DNA from: Bacteroidales bacterium
GTDB lineage: Bacteria; Bacteroidota; Bacteroidia; Bacteroidales; JAADGE01
NCBI GenBank assembly: GCA_021648725.1
Contig: JAKISF010000022.1
Location: forward strand, 1-57,825
Reading direction: 5' to 3'
Length of the DNA: 57,825 nt
This document shows, one piece after another, positions 9,195-18,666 of this stretch. How positions within the stretch are numbered: the first letter of the stretch is position 1; each line of letters begins with the position of its first letter. The position numbers and the translations under genes are program-made. The notes beneath the pieces were generated by a model that was not told the DNA's origin, did no database searches, and worked only from the letters and a program-made list of their open reading frames with translations.

Positions 9195-9215
9195 TACCAT
9201 AATTAAATTAAAGAT

Positions 9216-10469
9216 ATGATAGGTTTAATCGGAATAAATTACAAATCATCTACTTTGGATATCAGAGAAAAATTTTCACTGGACGAGAGTGCAATAAAAA
9301 ATTTCGGTTTATACATTAAAAACAAACAGGGTCTTTCCGGTTTAATAGTTCTTTCAACATGCAACCGTTCAGAATACTATTTCCGCATGCAAGATTGTTG
9401 CGATTCCGGTGCTTTTAGCTTTATGTTAAAATCCCTGAAAGAATTTTGTAATGTTACTGAAAATGTTCGTGATTATTTTTATTTCAAATCCGGCGAAAAC
9501 GCTTATAAGCACCTTTTTCATGTTATATCAGGAGCAAATTCAATGATAATAGGAGAAGACCAAATTGTAGGACAAGTAAAACAAGCACTTAAAATAAGTA
9601 TTGATAATAATCTGTCCGACACAGAACTAACACGCCTTTTTACAAAATCTTTTGAAGTAAGTAAAAAAATCAGAACTCAAACAAAAATCAACAAAGGTGC
9701 ATTTTCTGTGTCATATGCAGGTGTTGAAAAATGCATATCGGTTTTCAATAACATTGTTGATTGCAACGTTTTGCTGATAGGAGCGGGCGAAACAGGTGCA
9801 TTAACTTTAAAATCGTTATTAAAGAAAGGGTGTAAAAACATTGTTATTACTAACCGCACAGAAGAAAGGGCTGTTCGCCTAGCAAATAAATACAAAGTTA
9901 AGTCAGTACCTTTTTCATCTCTTGTTTCTGAATTAGAAAACAGCGACATTATAATAGTATCTACAGCATCACAAAAAGCTTTAATTACTAAAGAAATTGC
10001 AGAAAACACAATTGCAAAAACAAAAAAGAAAAAACAATTATACATCGACCTCTCTGTTCCTAGAAATGTTGAACACTCCGTTTCATCAACAGAAAATATT
10101 ATTGTTTTTGATGTCGATGATTTACAAGAAGTTGTTAATGCAAACCAAGAAAAAAGAATAAAATTGATTAGCGAAATCGACAATTTGGTTAATACTTATG
10201 TTGATGAATATTGTGATTGGTTATCAACCCGCAACCTAAGTTCCGTAATCTCAAAAATTAAAACCAATTTCAGCTTAATAAACCAAAAAGAATTATCCGG
10301 ATTTAAAAAGAATAATAAATCTGCCGAAACAAACTTGCTTGATAATTACGGGTCTTTCATTGCAGAAAAATACTCCAGACACTTCATTAAGAACCTAAGA
10401 GAAGTTACCCAAAACGGCAGAAAAACGGAATACATTAAAGTGTTGAGTGAGCTCTTTGAAATAAACTAA
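9216..10469 (+). CDS. hemA: Glutamyl-tRNA reductase
   Basis: This 417-residue enzyme commits glutamyl-tRNA(Glu) to tetrapyrrole synthesis, making glutamate-1-semialdehyde with NADPH. The catalytic cysteine is Cys49 in the motif LSTCNRSEYYF. The N-terminal catalytic domain includes GANSMIIGEDQIVGQVK. The nucleotide-binding domain shows NVLLIGAGETGALT near residue 190 and the ITNRTEERA element, and a helical dimerisation domain closes the protein. It is the first gene of the operon hemA-C-D-B-L-E-N-(membrane protein)-hemH, 45 bp before hemC. The first gene of this pathway is a common control point, and the inverted repeat just upstream is a possible site for that control. Confidence 0.97.
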   Translation: MIGLIGINYKSSTLDIREKFSLDESAIKNFGLYIKNKQGLSGLIVLSTCNRSEYYFRMQDCCDSGAFSFMLKSLKEFCNVTENVRDYFYFKSGENAYKHLFHVISGANSMIIGEDQIVGQVKQALKISIDNNLSDTELTRLFTKSFEVSKKIRTQTKINKGAFSVSYAGVEKCISVFNNIVDCNVLLIGAGETGALTLKSLLKKGCKNIVITNRTEERAVRLANKYKVKSVPFSSLVSELENSDIIIVSTASQKALITKEIAENTIAKTKKKKQLYIDLSVPRNVEHSVSSTENIIVFDVDDLQEVVNANQEKRIKLISEIDNLVNTYVDEYCDWLSTRNLSSVISKIKTNFSLINQKELSGFKKNNKSAETNLLDNYGSFIAEKYSRHFIKNLREVTQNGRKTEYIKVLSELFEIN

Positions 10470-10514
10470 ACTTTCTGTTATTTTATAAAATACTGATCTT
10501 ATATTATTAAATTT

Positions 10515-11453
10515 ATGGGGAAACAAAAAATCAGAATCGGTACTCGCGGAAGTCAACTTGCCCTTTATCAGGCAGAAGAAGTAAAAAAGACAATCGAAGA
10601 AAAATTTGCCGATAAGAAAGTTGAGATAACAATCATCCACTCTAAAGGAGATAAAATTTTGGATGTTGCTTTATCCAAAATAGGAGATAAAGGTCTGTTT
10701 ACAAAAGAACTGGAAGAGGCATTGTTTAGAAATGAAATTGATATTGCTGTTCACAGTTTAAAAGATCTGCCCACAACCTTACCAGAAGGATTAAAAATCG
10801 GAGGTGTTTTAAAACGAGGAGAAGTTAGAGATGCGATTGTAAGTGTTAAAAATATAAAGTTGAACGATATTACTGAAGACATGACTATCGCAACTTCAAG
10901 TTTGCGCAGAGTTGCACAGTTGCTGAGAATAAACCCCAAATTTAAAATTATTGACATAAGAGGAAATGTAAATACTCGCCTAAGAAAAATGGAGGAGGGT
11001 TACTGTGATGTTATGTTAATGGCAGCAACTGGTTTACAACGCTTAAACTTAGACAGGTACATTTCGGAAGTCGTTGATTATAACACGATTATTCCTCCCG
11101 TTTCTCAGGGTGCAATAGCAATAGAAACTCGAATTGAAGACAAAGGTGTTGATGAAGTAATCAATGCAGTAAATCATAAATTAACATATGAAATTACTAA
11201 TGCAGAAAGAATATTTTTACGAAAACTTGAAGGCGGATGCCAAATTCCGATTGCATGTTGTTCTGAAATAAAAGAAGAGACCCTTGCTATGACCGGCTAT
11301 ATGTCATATATAGACGGAACCGATGTTATAGAACATAAAATTGAAGGCAAATTATCAGATGCAGACAAAACAGCAAACCAATTAGCAGATTATTTCATTA
11401 CAAAGGGGTCTGCATCATTACTCGAAAGAATTCGAAAACAAAACAAGAAATAG
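10515..11453 (+). CDS. hemC: Hydroxymethylbilane synthase (porphobilinogen deaminase)
   Basis: The 312-residue product polymerises four porphobilinogen units into hydroxymethylbilane. It begins with the conserved IRIGTRGSQLALYQA. It has the substrate-binding element DIAVHSLKDLPT and the RRVAQL and DIRGNVNTRLRKM segments. Cys242, in KLEGGCQIPIACC, is the residue that carries the dipyrromethane cofactor, at the same number as in E. coli. The length is normal for the family. The stop is followed after 1 nt by hemD, which makes translational coupling likely. Confidence 0.97.
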   Translation: MGKQKIRIGTRGSQLALYQAEEVKKTIEEKFADKKVEITIIHSKGDKILDVALSKIGDKGLFTKELEEALFRNEIDIAVHSLKDLPTTLPEGLKIGGVLKRGEVRDAIVSVKNIKLNDITEDMTIATSSLRRVAQLLRINPKFKIIDIRGNVNTRLRKMEEGYCDVMLMAATGLQRLNLDRYISEVVDYNTIIPPVSQGAIAIETRIEDKGVDEVINAVNHKLTYEITNAERIFLRKLEGGCQIPIACCSEIKEETLAMTGYMSYIDGTDVIEHKIEGKLSDADKTANQLADYFITKGSASLLERIRKQNKK

Positions 11454-11454
11454 A

Positions 11455-12258
11455 ATGTCAGCCTTAAACGGAAAAATTATAATATCTACATGTACAGAAG
11501 ATAAGGCGCAAAAGCTTAGCAAGCTGCTAAACCCAAAAGGAGCAAGTGTATATAATTTCCCGATGATTGAAATAAAAGAAGCTGAGAACAATTTTTTACA
11601 GATAAAAGAAACTCTCAACAATATCGAATCATATAATTGGGTAATCTTTACAAGCAGTAATGGTGTCAAATACTTTTTTTATTGGTTGAAGAAATTTAAT
11701 ATCCCTTTAATTTTTAATAATACTCGATTTGCAGTTATCGGAAAATCCACCGCAAATTCTTTAAAATCATTCGGGATTAATCCGAATTATATCTCTCACA
11801 GCAAAAACTCAAAAGAATTTGCAAAGGAATTAGTTGAAATTACAAACAGCAGCACTAAACAAATTTTAATTCCGACAGGGAACTTAGCCTCAGATAACCT
11901 TAAAAACATTTTGTGCAAAACCCGTAAGTGCCATTATTTAACAGTATATAACACACACGAAACCAAGCAACAGTGGGATACCCTAATATCTGTTATTGAG
12001 AAAGACAGCTATGATATAATTCTCTTTTTTAGCCCGTCCGCAGTAAGAGGAATGATAAATAAATTACCGAACAATATTAACATAAGTAATTTAAAATGTG
12101 TTGCCATGGGCAGCACAACAGAAAGGTCATTGTCACAAAAAAAAATTAAGTCGCTCTTCATACCGTCCATACCCAATATTGAAACAATGGTAAGAGAACT
12201 GGAAGAGTATTATGAAATAAGTCAATTAAAAAATATTAATATAAATAAAACTAAATAA
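11455..12258 (+). CDS. hemD: Uroporphyrinogen-III synthase
   Basis: This 267-residue protein cyclises hydroxymethylbilane to uroporphyrinogen III. HemD is poorly conserved, but two-lobed alpha/beta character and typical elements are visible: WVIFTSSNGVKYFF near residue 62, FAVIGKSTANSLKSFG near residue 97, and IILFFSPSAVRG near residue 183. Its position between hemC and hemB, at 1 and 3 bp spacing, strongly supports the call. A short lysine/asparagine-rich tail at the C-terminus is probably not functional. Confidence 0.92.
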   Translation: MSALNGKIIISTCTEDKAQKLSKLLNPKGASVYNFPMIEIKEAENNFLQIKETLNNIESYNWVIFTSSNGVKYFFYWLKKFNIPLIFNNTRFAVIGKSTANSLKSFGINPNYISHSKNSKEFAKELVEITNSSTKQILIPTGNLASDNLKNILCKTRKCHYLTVYNTHETKQQWDTLISVIEKDSYDIILFFSPSAVRGMINKLPNNINISNLKCVAMGSTTERSLSQKKIKSLFIPSIPNIETMVRELEEYYEISQLKNININKTK

Positions 12259-12261
12259 ATT

Positions 12262-13230
12262 ATGAACTTCCCGATAACACGATTAAGAAGATTACGACAA
12301 AATGAAACATTAAGAAATATGGTTGAAGAAACCATATTAAGACCGTCAGATTTAGTTATGCCTTTATTTGTTTGCCCCGGTTCCGGAATAAAAAACCCGA
12401 TTAAATCAATGCCCGGCAATTTTCAGCTTTCTGTAGATATGATGGTTGAAAACTGTAAAGAACTATACGGAAGAGGCGTAAAATCAATTTTGCTTTTTGG
12501 AATCCCGGAAGAAAAAGATGAGTGCGGGCTTGTTGCAACAAACGATGATGCTATTGTTCAACGAGCTATAATTGCAATAAAAAAAGAACTCCCCGAGATG
12601 TTCATAATTGCAGATATTTGCAACTGCGAATATACAACACATGGTCATTGCGGAACTATTGTAGATGGAGATGTACACAATGATTTAACCTTAGAAACGC
12701 TCTCTAAACAGGCGGTTTCATTTGCAAGAGTAGGAGCAAATATGGTAGCACCAAGCGATATGATGGATGGCAGAGTTGGTCATATGAGAGCAGAACTCGA
12801 TAAAAACGGGTTTTATAAAATGCCGATTATGTCTTATTCCGCAAAATATGCCTCTGCTTTTTACGGACCGTTTAGAGATGCGGCGGATAGTGCTCCTCAA
12901 TTTGGAAATCGAGCCACATATCAAATGAGTCCGTCAAATTCCGATGAGGCTCTCAGAGAAATAGAACAAGACATTGTAGAGGGAGCTGATATTGTAATGG
13001 TTAAGCCTGCATTAAGCTACTTAGATGTTATTCGCAGAACTAAAGACACATTTAATATGCCTATCGCAGCATACAACGTAAGCGGTGAGTTTTCTATGGT
13101 AAAAGCTGCTGCTGCAAATGGGTGGATAGACGAAGAGAGAATAGTTAAGGAGATTCTGACATCAATAAAAAGAGCCGGTGCCGATATCATACTATCTTAC
13201 CACACACAAGAAATTATTGATAAATTATAA
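12262..13230 (+). CDS. hemB: Porphobilinogen synthase (delta-aminolevulinate dehydratase), zinc type
   Basis: The enzyme joins two molecules of 5-aminolevulinate to make porphobilinogen. The 322-residue sequence has both Schiff-base lysines: Lys195 in SYSAKYASAFYGPFRDA and Lys248 in VMVKPALSYLDV. Cys120, Cys122 and Cys130 in ICNCEYTTHGHCG form the catalytic zinc site, so this is the zinc-dependent rather than the magnesium-only type. Numbering is close to E. coli HemB. It sits 3 bp after hemD and 11 bp before hemL within the operon. Confidence 0.97.
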   Translation: MNFPITRLRRLRQNETLRNMVEETILRPSDLVMPLFVCPGSGIKNPIKSMPGNFQLSVDMMVENCKELYGRGVKSILLFGIPEEKDECGLVATNDDAIVQRAIIAIKKELPEMFIIADICNCEYTTHGHCGTIVDGDVHNDLTLETLSKQAVSFARVGANMVAPSDMMDGRVGHMRAELDKNGFYKMPIMSYSAKYASAFYGPFRDAADSAPQFGNRATYQMSPSNSDEALREIEQDIVEGADIVMVKPALSYLDVIRRTKDTFNMPIAAYNVSGEFSMVKAAAANGWIDEERIVKEILTSIKRAGADIILSYHTQEIIDKL

Positions 13231-13241
13231 AATAAAATAAA

Positions 13242-14531
13242 ATGCAATTTAGTAAATCGATAAAGGAATTTAAAAATGCAAATAATTATATTCCGGGAGG
13301 CGTGAACTCTCCGGTAAGAGCATTTAAAAGCGTAAATGCCGACCCTGTATATATCAGTCACGGAAAGGGTTCAAAAATTTATGATATAGACGGAAATGAA
13401 TATATTGACTATGTGTCATCGTGGGGCCCGTTAATACTAGGGCATGCTTTCCCGAAAGTTGTTAATGCAATAAAAGAAGCTGCAGAAAAAGGAACTAGTT
13501 ACGGAGCACCGACAATTATTGAGAGTAAAGTTGCTGAGTTGATAACACAAATGGTTCCGTCCGTTGATATTGTAAGGATGGTTAATTCCGGGACTGAGGC
13601 AACTATGAGTGCATTACGTTTAGCTCGAGGTTACACAAAAAGAGAAAAAATAATAAAATTTGAAGGAAACTACCACGGTCATGCTGACAGCTTTCTTATA
13701 AAAGCCGGCTCCGGAGCTATTACACTTGGTTTGCCGGACAGCCCCGGTGTTACAAAGGGAACGGCAAAAGACACATTATTAGCAAAATACAATGACTTAG
13801 CATCTGTAGAAAACTTATTTAAACAAAATGACAAAGAAATTGCCGCAGTTATTGTAGAGCCTGTTGCCGGTAATATGGGCGTAGTTCCTCCAAGCAAATC
13901 TTTCTTAAAGGGGTTAAGAGACATAACAGAAAAGCACGGGGCATTATTAATCTTTGACGAAGTTATTACAGGATTCAGATTAGCAAAAGGCGGAGCACAG
14001 GAATATTATAATGTAATGCCGGACCTTACAACACTCGGAAAAATTATCGGAGGAGGGTTGCCGGTAGGTGCATACGGCGGGAAAAAAGAAATCATGAAAA
14101 ACTTAGCTCCGGAAGGGTCTGTTTACCAAGCAGGAACATTATCAGGAAATCCGTTAGCAATGCATGCCGGTTATGCAATGCTTAATGAACTTAATACAAT
14201 CCCGAACATTTACCCTGAATTAGAACGTAAAGCAAAAATATTAGCTTCCGGAATCGAAAACAATTTAAAAGAAACAGGAGTTAACGGTTTGGTAAATCGT
14301 GTCGGCTCAATGATGACATTATTCTTTACAAATGAAGATAAAGTAAATTCGTTTGATTCTGCTGTGAAATCAAATACAAAACAATATTCACATTATTTTC
14401 GTTTGGCATTAGAAACCGGAATTTATTTAGCGCCTTCACAGTTTGAGTGTGCTTTTGTTTCATACGCTCAAACAGATGAAGAGATCAACAGAACAATTGA
14501 GGCAAACCTTAATGCTTTAAAACAACTATAA
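13242..14531 (+). CDS. hemL: Glutamate-1-semialdehyde 2,1-aminomutase
   Basis: This 429-residue PLP enzyme converts glutamate-1-semialdehyde to 5-aminolevulinate, the step after HemA. Lys267 in [18 protein letters not shown] is the PLP-binding lysine. Other class III aminotransferase features are [16 protein letters not shown] near residue 115, [13 protein letters not shown] near residue 139 and [13 protein letters not shown] near residue 236. The N-terminal [13 protein letters not shown]-type segment (here [13 protein letters not shown]) is specific to HemL. The operon order places it after hemB although it acts earlier in the pathway. Confidence 0.97.
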   Translation: MQFSKSIKEFKNANNYIPGGVNSPVRAFKSVNADPVYISHGKGSKIYDIDGNEYIDYVSSWGPLILGHAFPKVVNAIKEAAEKGTSYGAPTIIESKVAELITQMVPSVDIVRMVNSGTEATMSALRLARGYTKREKIIKFEGNYHGHADSFLIKAGSGAITLGLPDSPGVTKGTAKDTLLAKYNDLASVENLFKQNDKEIAAVIVEPVAGNMGVVPPSKSFLKGLRDITEKHGALLIFDEVITGFRLAKGGAQEYYNVMPDLTTLGKIIGGGLPVGAYGGKKEIMKNLAPEGSVYQAGTLSGNPLAMHAGYAMLNELNTIPNIYPELERKAKILASGIENNLKETGVNGLVNRVGSMMTLFFTNEDKVNSFDSAVKSNTKQYSHYFRLALETGIYLAPSQFECAFVSYAQTDEEINRTIEANLNALKQL

Positions 14532-14541
14532 ACATTAAAAA

Positions 14542-15573
14542 ATGAATTCAATATTTACAGATACAATAAACGGAAAACCTCACAACAGGCCCCCGGTATG
14601 GTTCATGCGTCAAGCCGGCAGGGTTTTACCGTCATACTTGTCCCTAAAAGAAAAGTACTCTTTTCGAGAAATGATGCATGACCCGAATTTGGCAGCAGAA
14701 GTTACTTTACTCCCTGTTCATGATTTAGGAGTAGATGCTGCCATCCTGTTTTCGGATATACTTGTAATTCCCGATGCAATGGGTATGGGTTTGGAATTTA
14801 CGGATGCCGGACCGATTTTTGAAAATCCGCTGAAAGATGTAAGTTCGCCTTTCTCAAAATTAAACCCTGACCCCGAAAAACTGAATTATATATATGATGC
14901 AATTGATGCAATCATCAATAAACGTCCCAAAAACATTCCTTTAATCGGATTTTGCGGCGGTCCGCTTACGGTTCTTGTATATATGATTCAAGGGTTAAGT
15001 ACTAATCATTCTTTTCCTGATGCAATAAACTTCTTTTATAAAAATAAAAAAGAAACAAAAAAAATTATTGCTGCCGTAACAGAGCTGTCTGTTGAATACT
15101 TAAACAAACAAGCCGATCACAAAATTGATGTTTTTCAATTATTTGAAACTCATGCCGGCTTAGTTCCGGTAGATTTATATGAAGAATTGTTCATGCCTTC
15201 GGTTAAAAAAATAGCAAATGCTGCAAAAAAGAAGAATTTACCGTTTATTTTCTTTCCGAAAGGTTTAAGCACCGGTTTAAATTTGTTGACACCGGAGCAC
15301 TGTGATTTTGTGGGTATTGACTGGCAAATAGGAATAAATGAAGCTCGAAAGCTGGTACATCCCGAAATTGGAATTCAAGGAAATTTAGATCCGAGATTAC
15401 TTTATGCCGAACAAGAAGTTATTGAAGAAACGCTTAAGAGGTATATTGATTTCGGCAGTGAAAATAAAGACTGGATTTTTAACTTAGGACACGGGTTTAT
15501 ACCCGGCATTCCTTATGAAAATGCTAAATTTCTAACTAACTGGGTCAAAAACACCAACTGGAAAAGAAACTAA
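14542..15573 (+). CDS. hemE: Uroporphyrinogen decarboxylase
   Basis: The 343-residue product decarboxylates the four acetate side chains of uroporphyrinogen III to give coproporphyrinogen III. Diagnostic motifs are PPVWFMRQAGRVLPSY at residues 14-29, the catalytic-aspartate segment AAILFSDILVIPDAMG near residue 67, GFCGGPLTVLVYM and the C-terminal NLGHGFIPGIPYENA. It lies 10 bp after hemL and 1 bp before hemN, which indicates one transcript. Confidence 0.97.
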   Translation: MNSIFTDTINGKPHNRPPVWFMRQAGRVLPSYLSLKEKYSFREMMHDPNLAAEVTLLPVHDLGVDAAILFSDILVIPDAMGMGLEFTDAGPIFENPLKDVSSPFSKLNPDPEKLNYIYDAIDAIINKRPKNIPLIGFCGGPLTVLVYMIQGLSTNHSFPDAINFFYKNKKETKKIIAAVTELSVEYLNKQADHKIDVFQLFETHAGLVPVDLYEELFMPSVKKIANAAKKKNLPFIFFPKGLSTGLNLLTPEHCDFVGIDWQIGINEARKLVHPEIGIQGNLDPRLLYAEQEVIEETLKRYIDFGSENKDWIFNLGHGFIPGIPYENAKFLTNWVKNTNWKRN

Positions 15574-15574
15574 A

Positions 15575-16945
15575 ATGATAAAAGATTTATTAATAAAATA
15601 TAATCAGCCGGGGCCAAGATATACCAGTTATCCTCCGGCTAATTTTTTCACACAAGAATTCACAGAAAACGATTACAAAAGGGCGTTAAAAAATTCTAAT
15701 GGCGAAAAACCGGAAAGCATTTCTTTATACTTTCATGTTCCGTTTTGCTCGAAAATGTGTCATTTTTGTGGTTGTAACACAGAATTGCTGGACAATAAAA
15801 GCGTGTTAGAAAAGTATTTTGACGCTTTGGTGAAAGAAATTGATACAATCGGTCAAACACTGTCAAAAAGCAGAAGCGTTACTCAGATTCATTGGGGCGG
15901 CGGCACACCAAATTCTGTGGCATTTCGCTTTATTGAAAAAGTAATGAAAAAAACAAATGTCCATTTTTCTGTTTCAGAAAATGCTGAGATTGCTATGGAG
16001 TGCAGCCCTTCAAACTTAAGCAAAGATTATATAAACAAATTAAGAGGTATTGGGTTTAACAGAATAAGTCTTGGGGTTCAGGATTTTAACGAAGATGTTC
16101 TTAATGCTGTAAATAGGGCATTACCAAAGTATCCGATTGAAGAAATTGTATCCGATATAAGAGGTGCCGGTTTTGAGGGAATTAATATTGATTTGATATA
16201 TGGTTTGCCGCTTCAAACAAAGGAAAGTTTTTTAAACACAATTAAGCAAACTGTTAAAATTAAACCGGACAGAATTGTTACTTTTTCGTATGCCCATGTT
16301 CCTTGGGTTAAATCTGCACAAAAAAAACTTGAAGTATTTGGCTTGCCTAAACCGGAAGAAAAACTGGATATGCTTTTAACCGGCTATAAAGAACTGCTTG
16401 ACTCCGGTTATGAAGCTATTGGGATGGACCATTTTGCATTACCCGGCGATGAACTGGCTGTCGCAAAGAGACAAAAACTTCTTCATCGGAATTTTCAAGG
16501 ATATTGCACAAAAGAAACAACAGGTCAGGTGTATGCTTTCGGTTCTACCGGGATAAGCCAAATGCAGGGTGCTTATTCACAAAACACAAAAAGCACATTG
16601 CAATATATCAAACTTGTCAGTGAAAGCGGTTTTGCTGTGGAACGAGGATATACATTGTCAAAAGAGGAAAAAATTATCAAGGAAATGATTAATGAGATTA
16701 TGTGCAACGGAGTTCTTGATTTTAATGAATTTGCAAAAGAACAGAATACGTCTGCCGACACGATTAAAAAAATATGCAACTTTGATGAAAAGAAACTTTC
16801 TAAGTTTATTAGTGACGGGTTAATGAGCTATTCAAATAATAAATTAATAGTTACTGAGACAGGAATGATGGTTGTGAGAAATATAGCAATGTCTTTTGAC
16901 CCGAATTTAACTAAAAATTTGAATATGTACTCAAAAACTATTTAA
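15575..16945 (+). CDS. hemN: Oxygen-independent coproporphyrinogen III dehydrogenase
   Basis: This 456-residue radical SAM enzyme converts coproporphyrinogen III to protoporphyrinogen IX without oxygen. The cluster ligands are Cys58, Cys62 and Cys65 in PFCSKMCHFCGCN. The following GCN separates true HemN from the HemW-like chaperones that share the fold. Other elements are the SAM-binding HWGGGTPN, MECSPSNL, SLGVQDFNEDVL and the HemN-specific C-terminal domain. No oxygen-dependent HemF is present in the window. A 76-bp gap, the longest inside the operon, separates it from the next gene. Confidence 0.96.
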   Translation: MIKDLLIKYNQPGPRYTSYPPANFFTQEFTENDYKRALKNSNGEKPESISLYFHVPFCSKMCHFCGCNTELLDNKSVLEKYFDALVKEIDTIGQTLSKSRSVTQIHWGGGTPNSVAFRFIEKVMKKTNVHFSVSENAEIAMECSPSNLSKDYINKLRGIGFNRISLGVQDFNEDVLNAVNRALPKYPIEEIVSDIRGAGFEGINIDLIYGLPLQTKESFLNTIKQTVKIKPDRIVTFSYAHVPWVKSAQKKLEVFGLPKPEEKLDMLLTGYKELLDSGYEAIGMDHFALPGDELAVAKRQKLLHRNFQGYCTKETTGQVYAFGSTGISQMQGAYSQNTKSTLQYIKLVSESGFAVERGYTLSKEEKIIKEMINEIMCNGVLDFNEFAKEQNTSADTIKKICNFDEKKLSKFISDGLMSYSNNKLIVTETGMMVVRNIAMSFDPNLTKNLNMYSKTI

Positions 16946-17021
16946 TTTGATAATTATTCTGAAATCTTGATTACTTACAAATTTCAAATCATAATTGCAT
17001 TCAAATTAAATATCCAATATA

Positions 17022-17465
17022 ATGGAAGAAATTTATCCGTATTTTATTAAGTTTCATGTAGTTTTCAGTATTATATTTCTATTAGTTGCTGTCGGAATTT
17101 CAGGACATTCTCTTTTTGGATGGTTATATAAAAAACAATATGGATCTTTTGAAAAGAAACTTAGATATACATTTTTGATTTTCTTATATTTTGATTTGAT
17201 TTTAGGAATAATATTATATTTTTTTCTTCAAAAACCTAATGAAATCATTACGGCAGAACAAGCAATGAAATACTCATCTTTAAGGTTTTGGGCTATACAA
17301 CACTTTTCAAATATGGTTTTTGTAGTAATATTAAGTCAAATCGGAAGCATTTTTATTAAAAAAACTGCAAAACCTAATAAAAAGTTTAAATATTCCTTTC
17401 TTTATTTTGGAGTAGCAACATTAATAATTCTTGTATCTGTAGGGCTCTTTGCTTTACGTAAATAA
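17022..17465 (+). CDS. Small four-helix membrane protein in the hem operon, 'cytochrome b'-like family
   Basis: The 147-residue product has four predicted membrane helices (about residues 8-33, 46-69, 90-111 and 124-144). The helix arrangement and the text SLRFWAIQHFSNM resemble short Bacteroidota proteins often labelled cytochrome B or hypothetical; I recall this from the family rather than from a search. Three histidines, His12, His29 and His94, lie within or beside helices and could bind haem. The gene sits between hemN and hemH, so a role in handling porphyrin or haem, or in electron transfer for porphyrinogen oxidation, is plausible. It does not match the HemJ signature: it is too short and the HemJ WxAGLFYLPR element is absent. 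Function unproven. Confidence 0.7.
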   Translation: MEEIYPYFIKFHVVFSIIFLLVAVGISGHSLFGWLYKKQYGSFEKKLRYTFLIFLYFDLILGIILYFFLQKPNEIITAEQAMKYSSLRFWAIQHFSNMVFVVILSQIGSIFIKKTAKPNKKFKYSFLYFGVATLIILVSVGLFALRK

Positions 17466-17476
17466 CACTCCCGAAA

Positions 17477-18496
17477 ATGTCAAATTTAAAACCTACACGA
17501 GCAGTTTTACTTATTAACATAGGTTCGCCAAACTCTTATAAAACCAAAGATGTCAGGCGGTATTTGAGAGAATTTCTAAATGATAAGAGGGTAATAAATA
17601 TTCATCCCTTACTTCGTTTCATTCTTGTAAACGGAATAATTGTTCCGTTCAGAGCTAAAAAGTCAGCCGGAAAATATAAAGAAATATGGTCAAACAATGG
17701 CTCTCCGCTTATATTTAACAGCATTGAACTGTCTGTAAAACTTCAGGCAGCATTTAAAGATAATGCAGATATATATATGGCTATGAGATACGGCAACCCG
17801 GGAATAAAAAAAGTGTTGGCAGAAATTAAAAGAAAGCAGTATTCTGAATTAATAGTTTTTCCCATGTATCCTCAATATGCCTCCTCTACTTCCGGCTCTT
17901 CAATTGAAAAGGTATTCGACAAAGTTAAGTTCTGGGAGAATATTCCAAATATAAAGATCATTCATGAGTTTTGGAGAAACCCCATATATATAAATACTTT
18001 AGCAGACAAAATTAAAAACTCTGATTTAGATCATTTTGACCATCTAATAATTAGTTTTCACGGGCTTCCTTTAAGTCATGTATATAAAACCCATGAAAAC
18101 AAAACTTGCAATGATTTGAATTGTCTTAATGAGATGAATAACAATAACAAATATTGCTATCAGTCTGCTTGTTACAGAACCGCTGAGCTATTGGCAAAAA
18201 AGATTAACATCTCAAAATCAGATTATTCCGTAGGTTTTCAAAGCAGGCTGTCTAAAAACTGGCTAACTCCTTTTACTGAAGAATTGTTGATTGACCTTGC
18301 AAAGAAAAATAAAAAAAAGATATTAGTCGTTTGTCCTTCTTTTGTTGCAGACTGTTTAGAAACGCTTCACGAAATTCAGATTGAATACTCCGAGCTATTT
18401 AAAGCAAGCGGAGGAGAAACCCTAAAGCTTGTTTCTTCTTTAAACAGTGATGATCCTTGGGTTGAAAACTTAAGAAATATAATTTTGCCTTTTTGA
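17477..18496 (+). CDS. hemH: Ferrochelatase
   Basis: The 339-residue enzyme inserts Fe2+ into protoporphyrin IX to complete protohaem. His195 in IISFHGLPLSHV is the metal-binding catalytic histidine, and the second signature, CLETLHEIQIEY, carries the catalytic glutamate near residue 297. The N-terminus VLLINIGSPNS and MYPQYASSTSGS are also diagnostic. Cysteines in the segment TCNDLNCLNEMN through YQSACYR may hold a cluster or be incidental. It ends the operon and is followed by a strong hairpin at 18548-18606. Confidence 0.95.
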   Translation: MSNLKPTRAVLLINIGSPNSYKTKDVRRYLREFLNDKRVINIHPLLRFILVNGIIVPFRAKKSAGKYKEIWSNNGSPLIFNSIELSVKLQAAFKDNADIYMAMRYGNPGIKKVLAEIKRKQYSELIVFPMYPQYASSTSGSSIEKVFDKVKFWENIPNIKIIHEFWRNPIYINTLADKIKNSDLDHFDHLIISFHGLPLSHVYKTHENKTCNDLNCLNEMNNNNKYCYQSACYRTAELLAKKINISKSDYSVGFQSRLSKNWLTPFTEELLIDLAKKNKKKILVVCPSFVADCLETLHEIQIEYSELFKASGGETLKLVSSLNSDDPWVENLRNIILPF

Positions 18497-18547
18497 TATG
18501 AATATAATTTTCCCGGGTTACTAAAACCCCTTTTTCACAAAATTAAC

Positions 18548-18606
18548 TGCTTTTTTCTTTTAAACTACCCTCAAAGGTTAACGAAGTAGTTTAAAAGAAA
18601 AAAGCA
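18548..18606. terminator. Long perfect inverted repeat closing the hem operon
   Basis: The arms 18548-18568 and 18586-18606 are perfectly complementary over 21 bp with a 17-nt loop. The outer stem is an A/T tract, so transcription from either side ends in a T-rich stretch. It lies between hemH (plus) and a minus-strand lipoprotein gene and should act as a bidirectional terminator. The stem is unusually long and exact for a plain terminator. Confidence 0.75.
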
Positions 18607-18666
18607 ATTTTGCCGGAGTAAGGTAGTTATAACCTTTTTAAATATTTTACTGAATATTTTTCGGTT

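Larger units (their letters stand above)
8876..9215. other. 340-bp divergent intergenic region between the DUF819 gene and hemA
   Basis: No coding potential was found. The stretch 9021-9102 is richer in G and C than the rest and shows no codon structure, so it may be a decayed insertion or repeat. The right part, near hemA, holds a long inverted repeat and a possible -7 element, listed separately. Promoters for both divergent operons must lie here. Confidence 0.5.

Noticed and set aside
9677-10183. 168-residue open frame on the minus strand within hemA
   Set aside because: It lies wholly within hemA, has no family features, and its composition is that of a reversed coding strand.
17022-17465. 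HemJ-type protoporphyrinogen oxidase
   Set aside because: It is too short and lacks the HemJ WxAGLFYLPR segment; an FAD-type oxidase gene is already present.
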